Shown: in pieces, positions 1 to 9,736 of the stretch
Layout of the letters: each line of letters begins with the position of its first letter
Position numbering within the stretch: position 1 is the stretch's first letter
Origin: Sphingobacteriia bacterium
Lineage (GTDB): Bacteria > Bacteroidota > Bacteroidia > Chitinophagales > Chitinophagaceae
Reading direction: 5' to 3'
NCBI GenBank assembly: GCA_947452295.1
Contig: CANGCK010000001.1
Span: forward strand, 1 to 64,000
DNA: 64,000 bases
Notes under the pieces: model-generated
Database searches by the model: none
Told to the model about the DNA's origin: nothing
Seen by the model: only the letters and a program-made list of their open reading frames with translations
Translations under genes and position numbers: made by a program

Positions 1-354
1 ATAATAAGGTACTTCATCTTGGTTTTCTGCTTCTTGCTGTTTCCAATATGCCAAGGTAACAACATGGCCATTTTTAGTTTTCAACGCCCTACCAAAAACT
101 GCATTAATGCTGTTAAAAGTATAATCTGTTACACCTACGGTAAATGTTTCTGGCAGCACTGGTATCGGAGTGTCTTCACCTTCTTTAGGCGGCGCTGCTT
201 TAGGTGCAGGCGATGGGACTACAACAACTGTATATCCATTGATGGAGAGTAGCTCTTTTAAAAAATCAACTCTGTCTAACAGCACATTCTTTTCTACAAT
301 GCCGCATTTAGTTCCATCTAATTCTTCAAATTCATGATTTTTATTAATAGCCAT
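1..354 (-). CDS. Conserved hypothetical protein downstream of nuoN (3' end outside window)
   Basis: The reading frame starts with ATG at 354 and stays open to the window edge, giving the first 118 residues; the stop lies beyond position 1. It begins only 7 bases after the nuoN stop, so it is probably the last gene of, or co-transcribed with, the complex I operon. The visible protein has no signal peptide or membrane segment. An acidic N-terminal part with one Cys (about residue 16) is joined by a Pro/Ala-rich linker (about residues 52-70, PSPAPKAAPPKEGED) to a second region beginning PETFTVGVTDY. I do not recognise a family; the linker suggests a two-domain soluble protein. Function unknown. 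Confidence 0.7.
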   Translation of the reverse strand, partial: MAINKNHEFEELDGTKCGIVEKNVLLDRVDFLKELLSINGYTVVVVPSPAPKAAPPKEGEDTPIPVLPETFTVGVTDYTFNSINAVFGRALKTKNGHVVTLAYWKQQEAENQDEVPYY

Positions 355-361
355 AAAGCAC

Positions 362-1759
362 TTAATTTAACGATTGAATAAAATCGAATATCCAGCCAAA
401 TAACCCAATCAATAATATACCTGCACTACAAATAATCAAAGCCAATTTTACTGGGGCAGAAATTTGAATGGCTGCAATGGGTGTTTCATTTTGGTCAATA
501 AACATTGCTCGTACAACTTTTAAATAGTAGTATAACGATATTACCATATTTAACACGACTACAATCATAAAAGCATAACTAGCTTTAGCGCCACCAGCAG
601 TAAGTAAAAAAAACTTACCGAAAAAACCGGCGGTCGGAGGCACCCCAGCTAGAGAAAACAATGACAAGGCAAGTACCCAGGTTAATAGTGGATTGGTTTG
701 ATAAAGTCCTTTATAATCGCTGATACTTTCTTTATTAACTTGCTCACTGATAACAGATACTACGCCAAAAGCAGCTAAATTAGAAAATACATAGACCAAT
801 AAAAAATACACTACAGAACTAATACCTGTTGTATTACTACCACTTATGCCCACCAAAATAAATCCAACCTGCGCAATAGAAGAATAGGCTAAAAATCTTT
901 TCATGTTTTGTTGACGCATTGCAAATAAATTACCAATTACTATGGTAATGAATGCAAGCAACAAAACCAACACATACCAAATATTTTGCAATGGTTGAAA
1001 TACTTTATACAATACCGTAATTAAAATAAAAGCAACTGCAGCCTTAGAAATAACCGACAAAAAAGAAGTAGTAGCAATGGGAGCCCCTTCGTATACATCT
1101 GCTGTCCAGAAGTGAAATGGTACTACAGATAGTTTAAAGGCAAATGCACTAAACAGAAAAATAAAGGCCATCGTATATAATGGAGACAGTGTTGTATAAT
1201 TAGATAATTCTTCAAAATTAATTGTACCAGTAACCCCATAAATTAAAGAGATGCCAAACAGCAATATACCCGAAGAAAAAGCAGCAGACAATATCATTTT
1301 CATTGCCGCTTCAGATGATTGCTTTTGCGTTAAATTAAAATTTGCCATTGCAGCAACAGGGATAGAAGCCAACTCTAGAGCTAAATAAAACATCAACATA
1401 TTTGCGCTTGATAACATAAAAAACATACCCAACAACGCACTCAACATTAATAAAAAGTATTCAGCCAGGTGAGCTGTTTTTTTGAACCAATCGCTAAAAA
1501 GCATTGAAATAAGGTAAACACCCACATTCAAAATATTTTTTTCGAAAACAATCATTGGTGTTGAATGAAACATATCACCAAATGCATTCCCTTCTTGATT
1601 AAAGAAAAATCCAAAGATTACATTAAGCAATAACAACAATTGTATGAGTGGCAACAATCGCTCATTCTGCATACCCTTGCCTACTTTTATAAATAGCAAC
1701 AGAAAAATAATGGCGGTAACCATTAATTCAGATTTCATCAATAAAAAGAATTCATTCAT
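362..1759 (-). CDS. nuoN: NADH-quinone oxidoreductase (complex I) subunit N
   Basis: This is one of three antiporter-like, proton-pumping subunits of the complex I membrane arm. The 465-residue length is normal for the family and the protein is almost entirely hydrophobic with about 14 predicted membrane helices. The proton antiporter core is recognisable in segments such as SVVPFHFWTADVYEGAP and AFSSGILLFGISLIYG. It is the last nuo gene and follows nuoM after an 11-base gap. Assignment as NuoN rather than NuoM or NuoL rests on length, order and the FHFWTADVYEGAP segment. Confidence 0.95.
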   Translation of the reverse strand: MNEFFLLMKSELMVTAIIFLLLFIKVGKGMQNERLLPLIQLLLLLNVIFGFFFNQEGNAFGDMFHSTPMIVFEKNILNVGVYLISMLFSDWFKKTAHLAEYFLLMLSALLGMFFMLSSANMLMFYLALELASIPVAAMANFNLTQKQSSEAAMKMILSAAFSSGILLFGISLIYGVTGTINFEELSNYTTLSPLYTMAFIFLFSAFAFKLSVVPFHFWTADVYEGAPIATTSFLSVISKAAVAFILITVLYKVFQPLQNIWYVLVLLLAFITIVIGNLFAMRQQNMKRFLAYSSIAQVGFILVGISGSNTTGISSVVYFLLVYVFSNLAAFGVVSVISEQVNKESISDYKGLYQTNPLLTWVLALSLFSLAGVPPTAGFFGKFFLLTAGGAKASYAFMIVVVLNMVISLYYYLKVVRAMFIDQNETPIAAIQISAPVKLALIICSAGILLIGLFGWIFDFIQSLN

Positions 1760-1770
1760 GTTTTGCTATT

Positions 1771-3249
1771 TTATTTTCCTGTAATTCTGTTCATTATAAT
1801 TTCTGCTCCTGGCGTGAGCAAATCATTTAACCATCCTGGCACTAACCCAATACTTAATATCCCTGCCAATAAAATTATTGCGGCCAATTTTTCATTCCAT
1901 TTAGCATCTGTTAAATGCGCGTATGCTTCATTTTTAAGGGGGCCCATAGCAACTTGGCCAACTGCTCTTAATATATACACTGCAGTGACTACTATAGACA
2001 TAGCTGCCGCAATAGTAGCCACCCGGTGAAATACATCGTCATTTTGCCAAGAACCAACAAATACAGTCATTTCAGCAACAAATCCACTTAACCCAGGAAG
2101 TCCCAAAGAACAAAGTCCTACTATAAACAATACAGTAGTAATGAAAGGCATTACTTTCATTAATCCACCTAGTTCGTTTACCATTCGAGTATGTGTTCTA
2201 TCATAAATCATTCCGATTACAGCAAAGAAAAGCGCAGTCATCAAGCCATGAGAAATCATTTGCATTAATGCACCGGTAATAGCTGTTTGCGTTAGCATGC
2301 CCAATGCCAATAAACTAAATCCAACGTGACTAACAGATGAATAAGCATTCAGGTATTTTAAGTCTTTTTGCATCATAGTAACAAAGGCACCATATAAAAT
2401 AGCAATAGAAGATAGTATTACAATTACCTGTCCGTATTCTTTAGCACCTTCTGGTAATAAAAAAATGGCAACGCGTAAACATCCGTAGCCACCTAACTTC
2501 ATGGAGATACCAGCTAAAAACATAGATCCTGCTGTTGGTGCGGAAGAATGCCCATCGGGTACCCAAGTATGAAATGGAAAAAAAGCTGTAAATACCCCAA
2601 ACCCAATAAAAAATAAAGGAAACAATATTTTTTGCAAATGTGCTGGTATAGAGATGTTGGACAAATGCATTAAATCAACATCATGACCACCAATATAATA
2701 CATACCCAAAATACCTACCATGATTAATGCAGAGCCCATCATCAACATCAATACCAATTTATTGGCACTGTATTCTTTATTACCACTTCCCCATATACCA
2801 ATTAGTAAATACTTGGGTATAATAGAAATTTCTAAGAAAAAGAAAAGTACCAATAAATTAAAAGAGATAAAAAATCCATACGCACCTAGTGCCAATAAAA
2901 TCAATAGAAAATAAAATTCTTTGGTCATTTTATTGGTATTCCAAGAAAAAAGTACTCCAGCTACCACCACCATTGCAGTTAATAACAACATTGATATTGA
3001 AATGCCATCTACCCCAATATGAAAATGCATATTGAGTGATTCGATCAAAGTAATATCTTGTTCAAAAAATAATTGCGCAGCATTACCAGCAACTACTTCT
3101 GCACGGTAAACAAACAATAAAACAAGCGCCAATACTAATTGAACTACTGAACCAGCAAAAGCCGTCCATTTAACTTGCAAGCTATTTCTACACAACAATA
3201 TTGTGAGCGCAGTAATTAATGGAACAATTAATAATAATAATAAGTTCAT
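1771..3249 (-). CDS. nuoM: NADH-quinone oxidoreductase (complex I) subunit M
   Basis: Second antiporter-like membrane subunit, 492 residues, normal length. It contains the proton-conducting core (FFPFHTWVPDGHSSAP, about residues 225-240) and the segment NAYSSVSHVGFSLLALG typical of NuoM. About 14 membrane helices are expected in the cytoplasmic membrane. It starts at ATG 3249, 19 bases after the nuoL stop, and precedes nuoN by 11 bases, in the usual L-M-N order. Confidence 0.96.
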   Translation of the reverse strand: MNLLLLLIVPLITALTILLCRNSLQVKWTAFAGSVVQLVLALVLLFVYRAEVVAGNAAQLFFEQDITLIESLNMHFHIGVDGISISMLLLTAMVVVAGVLFSWNTNKMTKEFYFLLILLALGAYGFFISFNLLVLFFFLEISIIPKYLLIGIWGSGNKEYSANKLVLMLMMGSALIMVGILGMYYIGGHDVDLMHLSNISIPAHLQKILFPLFFIGFGVFTAFFPFHTWVPDGHSSAPTAGSMFLAGISMKLGGYGCLRVAIFLLPEGAKEYGQVIVILSSIAILYGAFVTMMQKDLKYLNAYSSVSHVGFSLLALGMLTQTAITGALMQMISHGLMTALFFAVIGMIYDRTHTRMVNELGGLMKVMPFITTVLFIVGLCSLGLPGLSGFVAEMTVFVGSWQNDDVFHRVATIAAAMSIVVTAVYILRAVGQVAMGPLKNEAYAHLTDAKWNEKLAAIILLAGILSIGLVPGWLNDLLTPGAEIIMNRITGK

Positions 3250-3268
3250 CTATTTTTATTTAGACCGG

Positions 3269-5200
3269 TTACCATATATAAATAAACAAAACAGCCAAAG
3301 CAATCACACCCATTAAAAAATAAATGGCATATGACTGCACTTTTCCAGATTGCATTTTTTTAATCCCTTCAGCAATTGATTGAGTAACAGTAGCAGTTTG
3401 ATTTACTATTCCATCAATTACTGTTTTATCTAACCATGCAAAAGGTTTTCCGATTAGATTAAACAATATTTTTTTAGTGATAAACAAATACAATTCATCT
3501 ACATAAAATTTATGATAGGCAGCTTGGTATACGCCATTTATAGTTGCCGCAATTTTGTTTGGATGAGTAGTTGATTTTTTATAGAAAACCATTGCGATGA
3601 AAATGCCAGCTAGCCCTATTAATACTGGCGCAATAGAAAAGGTTACATGAAATGCAGTAGGTAAAATCAATCCATCTGAACTCACATAACTACCAAAAGG
3701 AATGAACCCGGCAAATACTGCACCTGCTGCTAATAATAGCAACGGCAACATCATCGTCCAGCCTCCTTCTCCATGATGCGCACTATGTCCCTCATAGGGT
3801 TTGTTCCAGAAAATAGAGAAATATAATCGAAACATATAAAAAGCAGTTAATCCGGAAGTTAACAACGCAATACCAAAAACAATTTTGTTGTGTTGATATG
3901 CTGCTAATAAAATTTCTTCCTTACTAAAAAAACCTGCTAAAGGTGGCATACCGGCAATAGCCAAACAAGCCAGTAAAAAAGTGAGATGGGTAATGGGCAT
4001 TAATTTTCTGAGCCCGCCCATATTGCTCATTTCATTGCTGTGTACAAAATGTATTACAGAACCAGCACCCAAAAACAATAATGCTTTAAACAATGCATGA
4101 GTAAACAAATGGAAAAGCGATGCAGTATAACCCAACCCTTCTTCACCTCCATAATTCGATACGCCCATGGCAAACATCATAAACCCAATTTGCGACATAG
4201 TAGAATAAGCCAATACTCTTTTAATATCTGTTTGTGTACATGCAATTATTGCTGCAATTACTGCAGAAACAGCTCCTACCCAACCTATCCCTTCTAATAC
4301 CACTGGCGTACTAAGTGCAAATACAGGAAACAATCGTGCCACTAAATATACACCTGCAACAACCATTGTAGCAGCATGTATTAAGGCAGAAACAGGCGTC
4401 GGTCCTTCCATTGCATCTGGCAACCAAATATGCAATGGAAACATAGCGCTCTTTCCTGCCCCCCCCATAAAAACCAATAATGCGCCCCAAGTTAATGCCG
4501 ACATACCTAAAAAGGTAGAAGAAACCGCCAACTTAAATTCGTTTGATTCAGGAGCAGTTAAGCGCTCTATGAGGGTAGCAAAATTTAAAGTGTCGCCATA
4601 ATAAGATAGAACTAAAATACCAATTAAAAACCCGAAGTCTGCAAATCGTGTTACAATAAATGCTTTTTTACTTGCGGCAACTGCGCTTGGTTTTTCGTAA
4701 TAATACCCAATTAATAAGAATGAAGAAACGCCCACTAACTCCCAGAAAATATACATCTGAAAAATATTTGCCGCTAATACCAAACCCAACATAGAAAAAG
4801 TAAATAAACCTAAGAATGCGTAATAAGTAGAAAAGCGCGGATCGCCTTTCATGTAACCTAAACTGTATATATGTACCATCAACGAAATAAAAGTTACTAC
4901 CACCAACATCATTACAGATATCGAATCAATGATCAATCCCATATCTATCGATACCGAATGGGTAAATTTCAACCATTGAAATTGAAGGGGCACAAACGAA
5001 TGGTACAAGCCTTCAATTTTACCATACACAAAATAATATTCGTATGCGGTATGCATTGCAAGAACAGTTGCAATTAAAAGCAATAGTGTTCCTACTATTC
5101 CAGCTGTTCTACTAAAATATTTTTTACCCAATAACCCTAACAACAAAAAGCTGATGAAGGGCAACAACAATACAAGGATAATGTTAATCGTATTTGGCAT
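3269..5200 (-). CDS. nuoL: NADH-quinone oxidoreductase (complex I) subunit L
   Basis: Distal antiporter-like subunit, 643 residues. The N-terminal proton_antipo_N region is followed by the main antiporter core (FPLHIWLPDAMEGPTPVSA). The C-terminal part, after about residue 540, carries the long amphipathic lateral helix and last membrane anchor expected of NuoL (KFYVDELYLFI onward). It starts 5 bases after the nuoK stop. Nothing is truncated. Confidence 0.97.
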   Translation of the reverse strand: MPNTINIILVLLLPFISFLLLGLLGKKYFSRTAGIVGTLLLLIATVLAMHTAYEYYFVYGKIEGLYHSFVPLQFQWLKFTHSVSIDMGLIIDSISVMMLVVVTFISLMVHIYSLGYMKGDPRFSTYYAFLGLFTFSMLGLVLAANIFQMYIFWELVGVSSFLLIGYYYEKPSAVAASKKAFIVTRFADFGFLIGILVLSYYGDTLNFATLIERLTAPESNEFKLAVSSTFLGMSALTWGALLVFMGGAGKSAMFPLHIWLPDAMEGPTPVSALIHAATMVVAGVYLVARLFPVFALSTPVVLEGIGWVGAVSAVIAAIIACTQTDIKRVLAYSTMSQIGFMMFAMGVSNYGGEEGLGYTASLFHLFTHALFKALLFLGAGSVIHFVHSNEMSNMGGLRKLMPITHLTFLLACLAIAGMPPLAGFFSKEEILLAAYQHNKIVFGIALLTSGLTAFYMFRLYFSIFWNKPYEGHSAHHGEGGWTMMLPLLLLAAGAVFAGFIPFGSYVSSDGLILPTAFHVTFSIAPVLIGLAGIFIAMVFYKKSTTHPNKIAATINGVYQAAYHKFYVDELYLFITKKILFNLIGKPFAWLDKTVIDGIVNQTATVTQSIAEGIKKMQSGKVQSYAIYFLMGVIALAVLFIYIW

Positions 5201-5205
5201 AATGA

Positions 5206-5520
5206 TTAATACTTTAATTCTTCTGCAGAAGCTACATCAATAGATTGGTGACTGCGATATAGATTAATAATGATGGCAATACCTACAGCTGCTTCTGCTG
5301 CTGCAATGGCTATAATAAATAAGGTAAAAAATAACCCATCCATTTTGCCTGCCCACACATATTTATTGAATGCAATAAAATTTAAGTTTACACTATTTAA
5401 TATCAACTCTATACTCATTAGCATAGTGATTAAATTTCTTCTGGTAAAAAAACCATACATCCCAATAAAGAAAAGTGCAGTACTTATGAAGAGTATATGA
5501 TATAATCCTGGTTCCATCAT
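5206..5520 (-). CDS. nuoK: NADH-quinone oxidoreductase (complex I) subunit K
   Basis: Small membrane subunit of 104 residues with three hydrophobic helices. It has the family signature around MSIELILNSVNLNF and an acidic residue in helix two that belongs to the central proton path, plus AAAEAAVGIAI in helix three. The start ATG (5518-5520) overlaps the nuoJ stop by one base, so translation is probably coupled. A second in-frame ATG at 5517 is an equally possible start. Confidence 0.96.
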   Translation of the reverse strand: MMEPGLYHILFISTALFFIGMYGFFTRRNLITMLMSIELILNSVNLNFIAFNKYVWAGKMDGLFFTLFIIAIAAAEAAVGIAIIINLYRSHQSIDVASAEELKY

Positions 5521-6038
5521 TATTGTTCGGTTTTGTTTCTAAGAGCAATTACAATACAGCCTACTAAAGCGGCAAGCAATAACATAGACACTATTTCAAA
5601 TGGCAATGCATATCCAGTTTGATTAACGTCTAGCATTTGATGGCCAATATTTGCAACAGTTGGGTCTACTGTATCCTGCGAAAAACTACTAAAACTGTGT
5701 TGATATATTTGTACGATGGTTAATGCGAAGCCACAAAATGTAGCTAATGCGGCCCAAATTTTTCTATCTAGTTTTGGCGCAGCCAATTTTTCGCCGGTTT
5801 GTTGCGTAAGAAAAATAGAAAAAATAATCAATACAATTATTCCGCCAACATACACTACAATTTGTACCGCTGCAATAAACTCATATTGCAACCAAAAATA
5901 CAATCCAGCAATGCCAATTAAAGCGAACAGCACATAAATAGCAGCTCTAAAAATATGTTGCGTTAACACCGAAAGCAATCCGCATGTGAGTGTTAATGTA
6001 GCCAATAAATAAAATATAATAGTTGATCCGTTCATCAT
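5520..6038 (-). CDS. nuoJ: NADH-quinone oxidoreductase (complex I) subunit J
   Basis: Membrane subunit of 172 residues with five hydrophobic helices, the normal size for Bacteroidota NuoJ. The segment AAVQIVVYVGGIIVLIIF matches the conserved third helix of the family. The start overlaps the nuoI stop by 4 bases (ATGA) and the stop overlaps the nuoK start by one base, so I, J and K look translationally coupled. Confidence 0.95.
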   Translation of the reverse strand: MMNGSTIIFYLLATLTLTCGLLSVLTQHIFRAAIYVLFALIGIAGLYFWLQYEFIAAVQIVVYVGGIIVLIIFSIFLTQQTGEKLAAPKLDRKIWAALATFCGFALTIVQIYQHSFSSFSQDTVDPTVANIGHQMLDVNQTGYALPFEIVSMLLLAALVGCIVIALRNKTEQ

Positions 6039-6511
6039 TCTACTCCTTCCATGATTTTAGAACCTGGGTTATTTAAAATTTTTGTTAGCATATTTCTATC
6101 ATATACACTGTGTTCAAATGTTTGTGCCATTTTAATGGCATCAGAAGGGCAAGCTTCTACACATAAGTTGCACATAGTACACAATTCTAAATGATATACT
6201 AATTTATCTACCGCTTTCTTTTTCTTTCCTTCGGGAGTTACATCGAACTTAGTAACTACTTTTATTGTACCATTCGGACAAGCTAATTCACAAGCAGTGC
6301 AGCCCGTGCAACGATGTTCATTGTTATTGTCGTGGGGCATCACTACTTCTCCTTTAAACCTCTCCGGCAAATGCAGGGTAGCGCGGTTATCGGGATATTG
6401 TTGGGTAATTATTTCTTTGTGATGTGTAAAATAATAACCCGTGCGGCGCATTCCCACCAATAGCGATTTTACAGCGCTATAAACCTCTTTTATGTACTCT
6501 TTTAAAAACAT
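6035..6511 (-). CDS. nuoI: NADH-quinone oxidoreductase (complex I) subunit I, 2x[4Fe-4S]
   Basis: Ferredoxin-like subunit of 158 residues linking the peripheral arm to NuoB. Two complete CxxCxxCxxxCP motifs are visible: CTGCTACELACP (about residues 68-79) and CTMCNLCVEACP (about residues 112-123), which bind clusters N6a and N6b. The N-terminal amphipathic stretch that lies on the membrane is present. In this operon it is a likely point of entry for electrons into the complex, because the NADH-oxidising subunits are not encoded here. Confidence 0.96.
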   Translation of the reverse strand: MFLKEYIKEVYSAVKSLLVGMRRTGYYFTHHKEIITQQYPDNRATLHLPERFKGEVVMPHDNNNEHRCTGCTACELACPNGTIKVVTKFDVTPEGKKKKAVDKLVYHLELCTMCNLCVEACPSDAIKMAQTFEHSVYDRNMLTKILNNPGSKIMEGVE

Positions 6512-6531
6512 ATTGTCCGGTTAACCATTTA

Positions 6532-7608
6532 TTAAAAATGCCAGCCCAATATGGCAATTGCTGTCATCAACAATATATTTACCATACTTATAGGCAATAA
6601 ATATTTCCATTCTAAATTTAACAACTGATCAATCCTCAAACGAGGGAATGTCCACCTAAACCACATTATCATAAAAATCAAGAAAAATGTTTTCCCAAAA
6701 AACCAGATACTTGATGGGATAAAGTCCATGATGTGGTTAAACCCTTCCCAACTACCAATATGAAAAGGCATCCATCCTCCTAAAAAAACAGTTGCGCCAA
6801 TTGCACAAACAATAAATACGTTTACGTATTCAGCTAAAAAAAACAATGCGAATTTCATTCCAGAATATTCGGTATGAAAGCCAGCAGTTAGTTCTGATTC
6901 AGCTTCTGCTAAATCAAAAGGAGCCCTATTGGTTTCAGCTGTCACAGCAATCATAAATATTACAAATGATATGATTGCTGGAATATGGCCTTTAAAAATC
7001 CACCAGCCATTTGATTGTGATTGTATGATTTCCGAAACCTGCAAACTGCCCGTTAATACTACAATTGATAACAGCGACAATCCTGCTGATAACTCATAAC
7101 TAACTATTTGCGCACCACTGCGCATGGCACCCATTAATGAATATTTGTTATTGCTAGACCAGCCTGCCATTAGAATACTAATCACCATGATGGATGAAAC
7201 AGCCGATACATATAATACCCCAATATTTAAATCCCACAATTGAAAATCTTTGGCAAAAGCAATTGGCGCCATTAATAACATAGCAACAATCATTGCTATG
7301 AATGGTGCAAGGTTAAATAGAAATTGATCAGCACCATTAGGAGTCAGTCCTTCTTTCACCAATAGCTTCAACGTATCGGCCATCGACTGTAACATTCCTT
7401 TCGGGCCAACTCTATTGGGTCCTAACCTGATTTGAATCCAAGCCGAAACTTTTCGTTCCATAATTACCAATACCAATCCTAGTAAGGCAAATAAGCTAAT
7501 GACTGCTATGCCTGCCACAACCATTTCTATAAGGGTTGCTAATGTTGAATTGAAGGTTGTATTTAACCATTCATGGATGGTATGTGCTATTTCACTTAAA
7601 CTCCACAT
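6532..7608 (-). CDS. nuoH: NADH-quinone oxidoreductase (complex I) subunit H
   Basis: Membrane subunit of 358 residues that anchors the peripheral arm and helps form the quinone chamber. Family landmarks are MERKVSAWIQIRLGPNRVGP near residue 50, and the acidic loop TNRAPFDLAEAESELTAGFH, which carries the conserved Glu residues of the E-channel. Eight or so helices are expected. It begins one base after the nuoD stop; the gene normally found between D and H in a 14-subunit operon (nuoE-F-G) is absent. Confidence 0.97.
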   Translation of the reverse strand: MWSLSEIAHTIHEWLNTTFNSTLATLIEMVVAGIAVISLFALLGLVLVIMERKVSAWIQIRLGPNRVGPKGMLQSMADTLKLLVKEGLTPNGADQFLFNLAPFIAMIVAMLLMAPIAFAKDFQLWDLNIGVLYVSAVSSIMVISILMAGWSSNNKYSLMGAMRSGAQIVSYELSAGLSLLSIVVLTGSLQVSEIIQSQSNGWWIFKGHIPAIISFVIFMIAVTAETNRAPFDLAEAESELTAGFHTEYSGMKFALFFLAEYVNVFIVCAIGATVFLGGWMPFHIGSWEGFNHIMDFIPSSIWFFGKTFFLIFMIMWFRWTFPRLRIDQLLNLEWKYLLPISMVNILLMTAIAILGWHF

Positions 7609-7609
7609 A

Positions 7610-8725
7610 TTATCTATCTATATCTGGTATGACTAAATCAAGGGTTCCCATCATGGCAACAAGATCCCCCAGTTTGCTTCCTCGGGCAATATGATCCAAT
7701 ACAGAAAGATTAGAAAATCCCGGTGAACGGAATTTAATTCTATATGGAGTTGTACCGCCCTCACTTACTATATATACACCCAATTCACCACGCGCAGTTT
7801 CTACACGCTGATAAAATTCACCCTTCGGCAATTTCAATACAGCTTTTGTTTTAGCTTGAAAATCGCCTTCAGGTATATTATCGATGAGTTGTTCTATAAT
7901 TTTTATGGATTGATGCATCTCATTTAGTCGAACCATATAGCGCGCAAATGAATCACCGCCTGTTTCCAATACCTCCTCAAATTCTAGCGTATTATAAATT
8001 TCGTAAGGATATATTTTTCGGATGTCGCAACTAACACCACTACCTCTTGCTGCAGGTCCTGAACATCCATAAGAAATGGCATCTTCTGCAGAAAGAACAC
8101 CTACCTGCTTCATTCTATTTTGAAAAATAATATTGCCGGTAACCATTTCATTGTATTCACTAAACTTGCTTTTAAACTGTTGAATGAATGCTTTAACTTT
8201 TCGCTGAAAATCGGGATGAATATCTTGCATTACACCACCGGGCACCATATAATTCATCGTTAACCTTGCACCACAGGTTTCTTCCATAATATCGTTGATG
8301 CTTTCTCTTTCCCGAAAGGCATGAAAAAATGGAGTAAATGCGCCTAAATCCATTGCCATTGCACCCCACCACAATTCATGCGATGCAATTCGAGTTAATT
8401 CATCCATAATAACCCGAATATATTGCGCACGGGTAGGCACTTCAATCTGCAAGCCCTTCTCTACACATAAAGCACACGCATGGTTATTGATATGTGCAGA
8501 CAAATAATCCATCCTGCTGGTAACATAAATAAACTGCCGGTAGGTTAAACTCTCGCACATTTTTTCGATAGAGCGATGTATATAACCCAAATGCGGTTCT
8601 ACCTTCTGAATGGTTTCTCCATTGATAGTAATAACCAAATGCAATACTCCATGTGTGGCAGGATGCTGTGGGCCTACATTGATAATCATATTACCCTCTG
8701 CGGTATTTCCTATTGTTTCAACCAT
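7610..8725 (-). CDS. nuoD: NADH-quinone oxidoreductase (complex I) subunit D (49 kDa)
   Basis: Peripheral-arm subunit of 371 residues that forms the quinone-binding site with NuoB. It belongs to the group derived from NiFe-hydrogenase large subunits but lacks their metal-binding cysteines. Visible family segments are NVGPQHPATHGVLHL (about residues 17-31, with the quinone-site His), HLGYIHRSIEKMCE, and the C-terminal DLVIPDIDR. It is separate from nuoC, unlike the fused NuoCD of enterobacteria. It starts at ATG 8725, one base after nuoC. Confidence 0.97.
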   Translation of the reverse strand: MVETIGNTAEGNMIINVGPQHPATHGVLHLVITINGETIQKVEPHLGYIHRSIEKMCESLTYRQFIYVTSRMDYLSAHINNHACALCVEKGLQIEVPTRAQYIRVIMDELTRIASHELWWGAMAMDLGAFTPFFHAFRERESINDIMEETCGARLTMNYMVPGGVMQDIHPDFQRKVKAFIQQFKSKFSEYNEMVTGNIIFQNRMKQVGVLSAEDAISYGCSGPAARGSGVSCDIRKIYPYEIYNTLEFEEVLETGGDSFARYMVRLNEMHQSIKIIEQLIDNIPEGDFQAKTKAVLKLPKGEFYQRVETARGELGVYIVSEGGTTPYRIKFRSPGFSNLSVLDHIARGSKLGDLVAMMGTLDLVIPDIDR

Positions 8726-8726
8726 A

Positions 8727-9200
8727 CTAAAGTTTAATCATGTTAATAGGATCTTCAAAATCTTTTCTCAACGGATTCTTCCCTTCCCAACCATCTGGCA
8801 AAATCAACAAGCGCAAATCTGGATGATTTAAAAAATTCACGCCAAACAATTCATAGACCTCTCTTTCATGAAATTCGGCAGTACGCCATATATTTGCGAC
8901 AGTTTCTATTGCAGGATTATTTCTATCCAAGTTGATTTTCACCACAATATTATGTCGATAACTTGTAGAAGATAAGTGATATACCATTGTTAAATGGGAT
9001 TTCCAGTCGATACAGGTTAAACAAAATAAATAATCAAAACAAACAGTTACTTCGCTGCGAAGTATTGTTGCCATTGAATGCCAATTACTTGCTTCAATAT
9101 TGAGGGTAAGCCACTCTCCTCCTTCTTCTATAACGGCAGAAGGCATCAGTTCAGTTAGCTTTATTTTTAAGTCTTCGTTGGTCATTTTAACTTGTTGCAT
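8727..9200 (-). CDS. nuoC: NADH-quinone oxidoreductase (complex I) subunit C (30 kDa)
   Basis: Peripheral-arm structural subunit of 157 residues. The family signature is clear: [20 protein letters not shown] followed by the [15 protein letters not shown] tail. The ATG at 9200 overlaps the end of nuoB by 14 bases; an alternative in-frame ATG at 9185 would leave a one-base gap, matching the spacing of C-D and D-H in this operon, so the true start may be five codons later. Confidence 0.95.
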   Translation of the reverse strand: MQQVKMTNEDLKIKLTELMPSAVIEEGGEWLTLNIEASNWHSMATILRSEVTVCFDYLFCLTCIDWKSHLTMVYHLSSTSYRHNIVVKINLDRNNPAIETVANIWRTAEFHEREVYELFGVNFLNHPDLRLLILPDGWEGKNPLRKDFEDPINMIKL

Positions 9201-9726
9201 TTAATCTGATCTGTTCTCTGGTCAATCCGCTTTTAATTTTATGTTGTAGCGACAACAGTGCATGTATTAATGCTTCGGGCCGAGGCGGACAACCGGCTAC
9301 GTATACATCAACCGGAATAATATGATCCGCCCCTTTCACTACAGAGTAAGTATTATAAAAGAAAGGACCGCCACTTATAGCACAAGCACCCATTGCAATT
9401 ACATATTTAGGATCAGCCATCTGATCGTATAATCGTTTAAGTACCGGCGCCATTTTATTTACGATTGTACCAGCAATGATAATCACATCGGCCTGGCGGG
9501 GTGTTGCACGCGCCACTTCAAAACCAAATCTCGAAAAATCGTATTTAGCTCCTGCAACCGACATGTATTCAATCCCGCAACAACTGGTGGCAAAAGTTAA
9601 TGGCCATAATGAATTTGAACGGGCCCAATTAATGATATCATCTAATTTACTGAGTACAATTCCACCACCGGGTATCTCATGTACCTGACCGGGAAAACTG
9701 GCATCTAACTGTTGATCTTTCATCAT
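9187..9726 (-). CDS. nuoB: NADH-quinone oxidoreductase (complex I) subunit B, N2 cluster
   Basis: This 179-residue subunit carries the terminal [4Fe-4S] cluster N2 that hands electrons to quinone. All ligand motifs are visible: the tandem Cys pair in [18 protein letters not shown], and CPPRPE near the C-terminus. The conserved [15 protein letters not shown] segment is intact. It lies between nuoA (10-base gap) and nuoC. Assignment is firm. Confidence 0.97.
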   Translation of the reverse strand: MMKDQQLDASFPGQVHEIPGGGIVLSKLDDIINWARSNSLWPLTFATSCCGIEYMSVAGAKYDFSRFGFEVARATPRQADVIIIAGTIVNKMAPVLKRLYDQMADPKYVIAMGACAISGGPFFYNTYSVVKGADHIIPVDVYVAGCPPRPEALIHALLSLQHKIKSGLTREQIRLNATS

Positions 9727-9736
9727 TGATATTGAA

